DNA of 64,000 nucleotides from Cristatella mucedo (taxonomy: Eukaryota > Bryozoa > Phylactolaemata > Cristatellidae), in assembly GCA_009760855.2 (NCBI GenBank), contig WPIO01000002.1, forward strand, positions 8,927,501 to 8,991,500, written 5' to 3'. Positions within the stretch are counted from its first letter, which is position 1, and each line of letters starts with the position of its first letter. The notes beneath the pieces were generated by a model. That model searched no databases. It worked only from the letters and a program-made list of their open reading frames with translations, and was not told where the DNA came from. Below are positions 11,048 through 20,924 of this stretch, in pieces. The position numbers and the translations under genes were made by a program.

Positions 11048-11290
11048 ATGAGGCGCTCGCAGGAGCAAGAGACGGCGGTACTCACGCGCCTCGTCGCCAG
11101 GCTTCCGCAGCACCGGCGTCGCCGTCTGCGCAAGTACGTCCGGCTAGGTGCAGCCCGGCTCGACGCGTCTGTCACACTAGACGAGCTACTGGAGATTGGC
11201 TCGAGTGATAATGTAAACGTGAAGCGTTCACGTGTCGCCCTCAGAGAGTTGAATCTCTTTCTAGACAGGTTCCGGCGATGCGGGAAGTGA
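11048..11290 (+). CDS. Basic 80-codon ORF or last exon, left copy
   Basis: The frame is rich in Arg (LPQHRRRRLRKYVRL), followed by a Leu-rich possibly helical segment (LDELLEIGSSDNVNVK and ALRELNLFLDRF), and ends at TGA. The copy at 13,463-13,705 is identical in translation. A splice acceptor-like GCTCGCAG at 11,055-11,062 would make it a 3' exon, perhaps of the gene starting at 10,310. Bases 11,227-11,262 (CGCCCTCAGAGAG...CTCTTTCTAG) resemble the terminal hairpin of the window's LINE family read backwards, so part of this C-terminus may derive from a retroposon. No family recognised. Confidence 0.35.
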   Translation: MRRSQEQETAVLTRLVARLPQHRRRRLRKYVRLGAARLDASVTLDELLEIGSSDNVNVKRSRVALRELNLFLDRFRRCGK

Positions 11291-11299
11291 GCCGGGGCC

Positions 11300-11920
11300 C
11301 TTGCGACCGCCGGATGTCGCTTGCGCGCGTCGTTCTTTCTCTCTGGCGCAGCGATCAGCCGTCGGGCTTGGCATTACGGCACTTCAAAAGTCCAGTTGCC
11401 GAGTCGGAGACATTTTTTACGCCCCGGCTCGTTGTTTATTAAAGCTTCTTTGACGGGCTGACAGAAATGCGAACGAGACATTTAAAGCTGACTTCGAACG
11501 CGATGGCTCAGGCTAGCGTGCAGTAGGCAGAGGCAGTGCTGTGAAGAGAGTGCCTGGGACGCGAGGGCGACCGCGCTGGAAATCACAGACACGGACTCGC
11601 GAAGGTTTTCTAAACTCGTTTAGATTCAATTAGTTTCCTACTAATTTTCGTTCAGACGGGCTAAAAGTAGCTACAGAAACGACGTTCCTTAGATGGTCAG
11701 ATTCTAGAAGTGACAACAGTTTTCTACGAGAGCGGTCGCGCTTCAAAGGTTGCTGACGAGTCCGTTATCGGTAGCAGATCTGCTAACGAGGCCAGCCGGG
11801 CTTCGCACCCGCCGCGCGCGTGCGTTTAAAGGCTCCTCTTATAGACTGAGCGATTTATTTTTTCAGACGAATTTTACGTTTAAAGAGGGTCGTGCTGGGT
11901 TTTAGGAGTCAGCGGGGTTC
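11300..11920. other. Inner end of left arm, no gene recognised
   Basis: Mixed-composition sequence identical in the mirror (12,834-13,455). No ORF or repeat motif is recognised, apart from a T-rich AGCTTCTTTGACGGG segment. Confidence 0.5.
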
Positions 11921-12833
11921 TTTGATTTCCCAAATGAGGCACGCTCGTTACTTACCTCTTATAATTGATTATACGGTGGTGCTACCGTCATCGTGTGCTT
12001 GATATTTAGGTGTCCTAATTGATACCCGCTTGACAGCTATCAGTTTTAGCAGAAAACCACTTTATCAGCTCGTTTGAGCCCTATACAAGATTAGGGATTG
12101 TCTACCGCGGCTGCTGGTCTAAGGTCTGTTTAGCTCCCATGTTGTGTCTATACTGGATTATTGCAATTCGCTTTTTAGCTTGCCTAGCAGAAAACCATTA
12201 CGCCTCTGCAGCTAACATCCTCAGACGACTTGCTACGACTAGTTAGGACGAGCCCGCTTTAAGGGCATAAAGAGATCATTTTTGAGGGTATGTTTCAGCA
12301 ATTCAATAGCCGGGGTTTTGAGACGGCTACAGAATGCCCCCAAAAAAGATAAAATAGGGACTGAGGCACTGCAGGTAGGGCACGGAATGTCTTTTAGCGG
12401 CACTCACTAGGGCCTCTTGGTCCTAAGTGGAGGCAGATCCTGAAGCTGAGCATTGAAGATGCGGCATCCAGCATGTCTCGTACAGGTAAGCATCAGCGCG
12501 TATAAATTCGGCGTTTTTTCCAAAAATTGCAACGTCAATTTAAAACAGACTACGAATTTGCGAGATTTGGATGCGAAGCGCTGTTCAGTTTCTTTAAATG
12601 AGTCTGTAGCCATTTAAGGCACCGTCGAAAAATCAGCGCCTCGTGCGAAAGCCGTAAGCAGCGTCCGGACATTTCGCTACCGGGCATTACCGGTACGTAG
12701 CCGCATCAGAACAAAACAAGTTGCCTCCCGCGGGAGAAGCATCTTCAATCTGCTCGTTCAAATTGCACCGCCTGAAAGAGCTCCTTGGGCCATCTAACAA
12801 AAGTAGCTCATCCCTCATCCCTGGGACGCCTAA
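11921..12833. other. Unique palindrome spacer
   Basis: About 0.9 kb between the arms has no mirror partner. The left half contains a remnant of a reverse transcriptase (see 11,990-12,290). The right half (12,300-12,833) shows no gene that I recognise. Confidence 0.8.
11990..12290 (+). pseudogene. Non-LTR retrotransposon RT remnant, different subfamily
   Basis: Plus-strand frames give LGVLIDTRLT near the start and VVSILDYCNSLFSLPSRKPL later. These match the post-catalytic region of CR1/Jockey-type RTs (LGV.FD..L ... S.LDYCNSL) but differ clearly from the dominant LINE family here. Stops interrupt the frame. Confidence 0.5.
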
Positions 12834-13462
12834 AACCCCGCTGACTCCTAAAACCCAGCACGACCCTCTTTAAACGTAAAATTCGTCTGAAAAAATAAAT
12901 CGCTCAGTCTATAAGAGGAGCCTTTAAACGCACGCGCGCGGCGGGTGCGAAGCCCGGCTGGCCTCGTTAGCAGATCTGCTACCGATAACGGACTCGTCAG
13001 CAACCTTTGAAGCGCGACCGCTCTCGTAGAAAACTGTTGTCACTTCTAGAATCTGACCATCTAAGGAACGTCGTTTCTGTAGCTACTTTTAGCCCGTCTG
13101 AACGAAAATTAGTAGGAAACTAATTGAATCTAAACGAGTTTAGAAAACCTTCGCGAGTCCGTGTCTGTGATTTCCAGCGCGGTCGCCCTCGCGTCCCAGG
13201 CACTCTCTTCACAGCACTGCCTCTGCCTACTGCACGCTAGCCTGAGCCATCGCGTTCGAAGTCAGCTTTAAATGTCTCGTTCGCATTTCTGTCAGCCCGT
13301 CAAAGAAGCTTTAATAAACAACGAGCCGGGGCGTAAAAAATGTCTCCGACTCGGCAACTGGACTTTTGAAGTGCCGTAATGCCAAGCCCGACGGCTGATC
13401 GCTGCGCCAGAGAGAAAGAACGACGCGCGCAAGCGACATCCGGCGGTCGCAAGGGCCCCGGC

Positions 13463-13705
13463 TCACTTCCCGCATCGCCGGAACCTGTCTAGAAAGAGAT
13501 TCAACTCTCTGAGGGCGACACGTGAACGCTTCACGTTTACATTATCACTCGAGCCAATCTCCAGTAGCTCGTCTAGTGTGACAGACGCGTCGAGCCGGGC
13601 TGCACCTAGCCGGACGTACTTGCGCAGACGGCGACGCCGGTGCTGCGGAAGCCTGGCGACGAGGCGCGTGAGTACCGCCGTCTCTTGCTCCTGCGAGCGC
13701 CTCAT
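13463..13705 (-). CDS. Basic 80-codon ORF or last exon, right copy
   Basis: Mirror of 11,048-11,290, identical in translation. It has an Arg-rich stretch, then a Leu-rich stretch ending DRFRRCGK. Conservation across arms is expected from overall arm identity and does not by itself argue for function. Confidence 0.35.
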   Translation of the reverse strand: MRRSQEQETAVLTRLVARLPQHRRRRLRKYVRLGAARLDASVTLDELLEIGSSDNVNVKRSRVALRELNLFLDRFRRCGK

Positions 13706-14191
13706 GCGAGCCTACGTGCGAGCGACAGAACGGGTGCCTGCGCTGACCGACGAGCGCGGTCGCGCGCGCCGTCCTCACGCCACAGCGAGCCTCGAAGCTT
13801 CCCAATGAAAATTCACGAACAGGGCGACTTGCCTCGCAAACAGAACGAGGAAATGCGGTGAATACCGAAACAAATTGGAAGTACCGTATATATTATTTAC
13901 GCTTTGCGACTCGGCCAGCTCAGCCAAAGGTGCGTTCGGCCTCTCCGACCGCAACGCCAACACGAGAAACGGGTGAGGCTGCAGCTTTTCGCTCGCTAGG
14001 TGTCGCTCCAGTCAGGGCTGCAAGTCGGTAGGCCGAAGCGCTCGATGACAGAAACCTTGTTTTGAGCCCGCGTGCAAAATGATGCGCGATTAAATATCGG
14101 AGCGGTAAAAAAAAAAAGGCCGAAACGAGAAAAAGTAAAAGTCAAAGTGGCGCATCTGCCACTCGCTCAGCACGCTTTACGTCGACGATAT

Positions 14192-14446
14192 TTAATTGGG
14201 CGTCTTCGCGGCTTTAGCGAATTGCACGGACTTCGCGCTTCGGCGACTGTTTTCGGTGGGCGCGGGAAGTAGAGGCTGACTCTTCGAAGTGCGTGCACTC
14301 GACAATACAGGAGCGCCACAATCCTGGTCGTCGTCATCGCCGTCGTCTTCGAACTCCAGAACCGAGTCGCGGTAGTCGCACAGCGCTTCCTCCAAAGCCT
14401 GTCTTTTACCGACGGTTCTCTCTTTGGATTTCTTCCCCTGCTTCAT
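14192..14446 (-). CDS. Small acidic/basic candidate protein, right copy
   Basis: 84 codons from ATG at 14,446 to a stop at 14,192. N-terminal residues equal those of the copy at 10,310, with the same EFEDDGDDDDQD acidic run. After the one-base difference it reads TENSRRSAKSVQFAKAAK to its end. If the gene is spliced, either arm might be the intact version; I cannot tell from this window. Confidence 0.35.
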   Translation of the reverse strand: MKQGKKSKERTVGKRQALEEALCDYRDSVLEFEDDGDDDDQDCGAPVLSSARTSKSQPLLPAPTENSRRSAKSVQFAKAAKTPN

Positions 14447-14754
14447 CGCTCCTGAAAGCGCAGCGATGCATTGCAGATTGGCGCTCTGCAGCGGCGGCCG
14501 CCGCCGCACCGACCTTCAGACGCGCTCACGCTCACGCTTCTCCTCGCCTGACAGCGAGATGGATGCGCTGCCAGGGCGCGAGAGCTGCGGGCGGGTGCAC
14601 CAGTCCGGCGGGCGCCGCCTCCTCAGCTGTGGAGCTGGGACGGCACTCAGCCGCCGAACTTCGCCAGCGCTCTGCACAGTTCGCTCCGAGCTCGGCGTAC
14701 ACAGCTAGAATCATCCACAGCGTGAGCCACGGCCGAGCGAACGCTTGACCTAGC

Positions 14755-14937
14755 GAGAAAAAAAATCCTAGCTGATTAAACAGCCTCGTTTTGTATAGCG
14801 ACAGAAGAGCCTTTACGGCTATCACCACCGCTTGCAGTGGCGATAGAGAATCGCCCACTGCAGGAATCGAACCCACGGCCTCGGGACCGAGGTCGTGAAA
14901 GCAACCGCCTTACCTAGTGTGCCATCACGGCTCACCA
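14755..14937 (-). mobile_element. tRNA-derived SINE (family 1), right arm
   Basis: Mirror of the SINE at 9,820-10,000, with the same A and B boxes and 3' body. It was duplicated together with the arm rather than inserted independently, because its position and flanks match. Confidence 0.85.
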
Positions 14938-15291
14938 TGGAGAGCTTGCTCTGACCGAAATCCCTAGCATTGGCATGATGCCGGCAGACCGAGCTGGCAT
15001 GACGGGAGAGACAGCTTTGAAATTGGCAATATTCTCACTGATCAAGCACGCTCTCGCCATGCACACTCGTAGGCGACTGCTTACGCTGCGGTTTTGACGA
15101 ATGCAGCCGAGCTGTCATCCCTGACGCCATGCACGATGTTGAACGAAAGCCATCCGGATGGAGTCCAAGCGTCATCGGCCTGACTTTTTCCGGCTACAAA
15201 ACGACCAGAAGTCAGTGTCTCGAGTCAACGACTGTGCGATGGGCAGGGTCGAGTAGAATGAATTACGAGGCCCAAAAGAGGAGAGCACTTT

Positions 15292-15561
<270 letters not shown>

Positions 15562-15712
15562 GGAGAGAAAGCTGACGGAGAGAAAGCTGACGGTGAGACG
15601 CGAGCACTGAGACATGGGGAGACAGAGAGAAAGTGATTAGCCACAGACGGAAAAAAGACGAAAAACCTAGACAGAGGAGACACCGAGGGACAAACTTTAG
15701 TGCAAAAGAAAG

Positions 15713-15716
<4 letters not shown>

Positions 15717-15747
<31 letters not shown>
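15717..15747. repeat. (GA)n microsatellite
   Basis: Mirror of the CT run at 9,089-9,118. Confidence 0.9.
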
Positions 15748-15751
<4 letters not shown>

Positions 15752-15772
15752 AATAGAGACACGAAGGTTTGG

Positions 15773-17479
15773 TTAGCTAAAAAAGAAAGAGAGAGAAAGG
15801 AAAAGGAAAGAAGGAGCTGGGAGTGCTCTTTCTTTTGATGGGTTAGGGTAAGGGGCATTACACAATACAGATAGAGAAAATAATAGTTTTGGAAAGGCAG
15901 AGGAAGACAGTGCGAATGAGACAGTGACACAAGTAGAGCAGAAATGCAGAGTAGAAAACGAGAGAGAACTTTCAGAGCTCTGAGGCTCCACAGTGATTCG
16001 TCGCAAGCCTATCTTTCCAGCCTGTTCGGTACCTGATGCGGCGGTAGCAGCAGTGCTGTGGTGTGGGCTGGGCCACTGGGCCGGGGCCGAACCGAGTCGG
16101 TCCCAGCCAGGAGCAGCCGAGTATGGGCGATGGGCAAGCACGACGTTTCGGCTGCAAACGTCATCCGTCGACTCGCCCGTGCACGGGTCTTTGCAGCCGA
16201 GATGGTGGTAATGCTCGCACAGTTTCACCTGCAAACCAGAACAAATCTTTCAGTTGCGGGCTCGCCACGGCCGAGACGAAGCTTCCAAGCGTCGCAAATG
16301 GCCTTCGATCAGACATCTAACGAGTCGAAACAGCGTCGCAAATGGCCTTCGATCAGACATCTAACGAGTCGAAACAGTTAAAGCATCACATCTCCTGTTA
16401 TCACTAAGCGAGTTCTAGGTGTCCTATTTTAAAATGATGTGTCACAAGATAATTTCCTCAACTCCACGGCCCACTTTCAATCGTTGCCAAAATGAGAAGC
16501 TTTGGAACCCATTAAGCATCGAATCGACTTTCAGATTCTGTTACTCACCCATAGGTAAAATTCGGTTATGTTTAGATAAGGATTCCACGTCTAAGTCGGT
16601 CCATGCATTCGTGACATCCCGTCTTGACTTCTGTAGCTCACTGCCCCACCGGCATATGCAATCAGGCGATTACAGCTAATGCAAAACTCCTCAGCTAGGC
16701 TCGTCTGTCGTGAGCGTCGCAGTCGCCCCAATACACCACTTCTCGCCGACCTGCAAGGACTACCAGTCAAGCAACGGATTGATTTCAAGGTCTTGTCGCT
16801 CACTTTTAGGTCACTTCATTCTTTAGCTCCAGCCTATCTCTCAGACCTACTCCCCCACCAGGCCAAGCATCGTAACACCCGCTTTTCAGAATCCAACAGT
16901 TTACCAATACCTCGTACAGACCTCAAATCCTTTGGAGACCGTGCATTTAGCTCGTATGCTCCCAAAGCCATTTAGTTTGTATTCCTGGTAACACAAAAAC
17001 ACTCGATAGATAGCGAGTTCTTTTAGCAGCCTTGTATAAGGCAATTTTCCTCTGTAAACACTTCCTCTGTAAACTTCCTCTGTTCCCCTTCCTTTTTTAG
17101 CACCGCGATTTTTAAATTTAAACGAAGGCAAGCTAAACCGTAGCTGCAGTGCACTGCAGGAGCATAGCGAAAGCAAGTGGTTCTCTGCTAGACTCACCTC
17201 GTACTCGGCATCGTGGACATCAGGCATGACTTGCCTCTTGATGAAATCGCTGATTTGCCATCGACCTTTCTTTTTTAGCGAGTATTCGACGTCACCCGAC
17301 GGCAGTACAGCAAGAACGCCTTTCAGCCGATCCTCGCCTCGTATGGCTACTTCCACCGGGCCGTCTTTGCTGTAGGTGACGAAGGCATACCTATTCCTGC
17401 TACTATGGTGAGGACCATTTCGAATTGTTCTGCCCGTATTCACCTTGCAGGCACCCGGCTTCCGCTTCTTCAAGACCAT
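15773..17479 (-). CDS. Unrecognised two-exon candidate gene, right arm
   Basis: Mirror of the candidate at 7,404-8,802. Exon A is 17,479-17,198, ending at the same GAG|GTGAGT donor; exon B starts at 16,228 after TTTGCAG. The open frame of exon B continues to 15,773 here but stops earlier on the left because of an A-run length difference, which suggests the real exon ends before that point (a GT lies at the mirror of 8,803). The sequence features and the lack of a recognised family are as for the left copy. Confidence 0.4.
16290..16377. repeat. 44-base tandem duplication, right arm only
   Basis: The unit starting CGTCGCAAATGGCC and ending GAGTCGAAACAG is present twice head to tail (16,290-16,333 and 16,334-16,377). 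The left arm has one copy (about 8,512-8,555). This is a clean post-duplication difference between the arms. Confidence 0.95.
16415..16975 (+). mobile_element. LINE post-RT fragment in right arm
   Basis: Mirror of 7,904-8,465, with the same truncated ORF2 C-terminal segments and a few base differences (for example AATACACC here against the complement of ATCACACC). Confidence 0.8.
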
Positions 17480-18250
17480 CCTACAGAGCAAGATGCTCAA
17501 TCGATGCAGCTGCACCGCTGAAGCACCTTAAATTCTCGATAGCGGACAGTCGCTGATCATCCAGACATTTCGATAGGCAATAGCGCTCGATTCGCCCTAA
17601 TTCTGAGCAGCTTAGTCAGTGAAGGCGTGGGATGCACGTGCCGACGACAAGAATGGTGGCAGCATTCAACAGAGGCCTCTCTTTCTTCGGAGCCTTACTG
17701 CACTTGGATTTTCCTTGTCTAACCATGCTTTGCGAAGTCTCATTGCATTTCAGACAGGAAAATGTTATCGAACGTAGCCATTTCTACCCAACTTCTCGTC
17801 CAGTCAGGATATGGAGGGCCTGCAATTTTTCAGGCCAAAAAAACACAGCTCGTACGCACGGTTTGCTACTGATGTCTACAGGACAAGAGCTGTCCTCCAG
17901 TTTCCAGCAGAAGTTCTGTGTACGCACCTTCTTTATCGCTTACTTGGAATGTCTGACAGAAGATACAGATTGCGTGCTGTCACGAGATATAAGCTTACAA
18001 GTAATGCGACCTACACCCAAAAAAGGTACCGCTTACATGTGTGGAGATAATGTGTAGTACTGACATGGGTTTTGGCTACCGTAACAAATATGATTCATAT
18101 CGTACATGCATAGCGGGTAAATTAGACCTCTTGCACAAGCACTGTAAGTAAAGCCAAAGAAAGCTCAAGCGTAAACAACGTAGATGTACTGTAACCCTAA
18201 CTGAATCAGTTTCTCGTCTGTCTCTGTATCCGTCTGTCCATTAGCCTATC

Positions 18251-18252
<2 letters not shown>

Positions 18253-18333
<81 letters not shown>

Positions 18334-18433
18334 CCTCCCTCTCTCTGTGTCTCTCTCTGTCTCTCTTTCTCCCTCCCTCTCTCTGTGTCTCTCCGTCTCT
18401 CTCTGTCTCTGTCTATCTCTATCTCTCTCTTTC
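18253..18433. repeat. (CT)n microsatellite block, right arm
   Basis: A perfect CT run at 18,253-18,327, then imperfect CTCCC/CTGTGT-containing runs. It marks the point beyond which the arms become clearly diverged. Confidence 0.9.
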
Positions 18434-20121
18434 TCTATAATAATCATCCGGTGTCTCCCTTAATACCTCGCATGCAGTAGCGCCAGAGATGCAGGCGGTT
18501 ACCTTTACGCGGCAGTAAACTCCTCTTAGCAGCAAAAGATACCTAAGGACGTTGGTTGGGGGGGCCAGCAATCATATACTGAACAACCACGCCCACCAGA
18601 TACCCGGATCTTCTTGCACAATATCCGGTAATCGGCTGTTTCCGGCATGGAGGTAAAGTAAATTCAGATGTTTATTGACCAAAAAAAGCAAGTTTTTCTA
18701 AAATTTTAAGCAGAAATTTGATAACACTTGATAGAAATCTTTCCAACACGGCGCTATCACGTAGAGTTGCTGGTGAGTGCCGTTGTGACGGCAAAGGCAT
18801 TCTGGAGTTTCCGTTTCAGCCGCTGGTGCAATCTCTGTCTGATAAGCGTATGCTTAGGGTAGAGTGCACTGCAGCAAAGTCAGCTATATAAGTTGTAAAG
18901 GCTAGGGACAGTTGCTCTTGGTTTGGCTCCCATCTCTGGTCGGATCGGCTCAGGAGCCGTTAAATTAGGCTGAAGCTAGCCGGCTTGCGTTTAGCTGCAG
19001 AGCATGCTGATGTAACCGCAGGGTTTTCAGTAGGACACCCGCCCGAGCAGGCTTACGCTCCCCAGCGGAGCTTATCCTCCCTAGTGTCGGCTTCGACCTT
19101 GCCTGTTTCACCATTTAGCCTTCTTTAGGGGCGGCGGCAACCGTAGGGCAAGCTTACCTCGCTTAGGTATCTCCCGCTCTGCAGACATAACTGAAACAAA
19201 CATGGCTTCAAAGTGGGCGTGGCAGCTAAAGTTTATTCGGTGGGATTTGGGTAGCCATTTACGCGGAGGTCGCAGCAAGTACCTGAATTACCTCTCCACA
19301 GAATAAACACCTGGCGTACGTCAGAGACGCAATGAGTCTCTCACCCCACGGCCTCAGGTGTGCTGGTCTCTCACAAGCTCTACCGCACGTCCTAACCCAA
19401 CAAGCATGCACAAAAAACCGATGGACTATACAGGTGGCCTAGTCTCTGGGGCCTGCGGTGGGTGGTGTAGATGTGGCCTGACCGGGTCCCTCATCTGATT
19501 CCTAACTAAGATCCTATATATCGGATCCCTTCCTACCTATGATCGGATAGATTGGATCCCTCTATCGGATCTCTACATATGGCCAAGCCTTCCTAGACGC
19601 CTGGACAGGAGCTGCTAGCATATTGTGAAGTCTTAAGTTGCACTTGGCTATTTTTTGCTGGAGGCTGCGACACCATCAACTTCACCGGGTTGTCGCATGG
19701 TGACGGTCCGGAGGTGTGTAGCCGCCGACGCGCACTAGGCGAAAGTTTTCCCAGAGCATCCGCCCCAGTCGCACCACATGCGTTTGGTACATTCCTGCGG
19801 GCTATTCTTGAGCACTATTGCTAATCGATCAAGGTACGAAAGTGCGATTTAGTTTTAAATTTAACGTTAGCATCGTCCTGAAAGCTTAGATTGCATCCTG
19901 AGTATTACAGGCCTCTGATCCTTTGCAGCTAGCCCCATACTTTACACATGTTGGTCCGATGTATTTGGGCGTGCTTGCATGTTTGTGAGTATTTTCGAGC
20001 GAACGCACGCGCGTGTGTGTGTGTGTGTGTGGGGGTGCGTGAGTGCTCAAGCTCGCGCGGCCCGCGTGCGAGTATGTGTGTGTGTAAAGTGTGTGTGTAA
20101 AGTGTGTGTGAGTGTGTGTGC

Positions 20122-20161
<40 letters not shown>

Positions 20162-20810
20162 GCATGTGTGTGTGTGTAACTTCCAAAGCCGGTCTGGTGC
20201 AGCCGGCCCACCGAAGACTGTGGTCCGGCGGAGTGGACTATAGCCCGCTTCTAAAGATGAGCTCGTTTTCTTGCTCGATCAGGGAACACACTCCGTCTAT
20301 CTTTCTCGATCTTGAGCGTAAAATCTCCTTCCTTCCTCTGGCGAAACGTTCGAATCCCAGGCTCTACTATTATTTCCATCAAGTCGTTTCGATTGTATTT
20401 TCTAGTATCGGTTTTTGACACCATTGCACCACGATCCGCTCCTACTCGCCTGGTTGGCAAGTAACGGAAGTTGCTCACTGTTCATCTCACTTGAGCTAGC
20501 GTAAAAGAAAACAGGCTGACGGGAAGTCAGTCTAGGTAAGTTACGGCTCAGGTAGAATGTCCCAGTTCAAAAGAGACAAACTGGTCCTTTTCTAGTCAAG
20601 AAATAATTTCTCTGGTAATAAATAGTTAGTAATGAATCTGGCTGAGCAAATTTTTGGGCAATTCTTCTTGATTATCTTTGAGAGCGAATCGCATTATCAC
20701 ACGTGATGTAGCAGATAAAACTCGCATTTATCAAAAAAATTAAGTTTGAATTTCGGACGCAAATAATGTCTGCAAATACATCGATAGTTCTGGTTGAAAG
20801 GTATAATCTA
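18430..20810 (-). repeat. Palindrome right outer arm (diverged)
   Basis: Reverse-complement homology to 2,800-6,390 continues with many differences. It contains a cluster of ATCGGATCC-like repeats (19,510-19,570) whose left counterpart is shorter (4,259-4,285). No gene is recognised. Confidence 0.8.
20007..20180. repeat. (GT)n microsatellite
   Basis: Interrupted GT runs. Cys/Val-repeat open frames here are translations of the repeat. Confidence 0.9.
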
Positions 20811-20924
20811 TCCCACTAATCGTCTGTGAATCGCTTAACCTAAAGTACTTTGACATTTACGCTGTCCGAGCAAAAATATTGTATTCTCCCTTACTGCTTA
20901 AGCCCCACCCGACCTATCATCATT

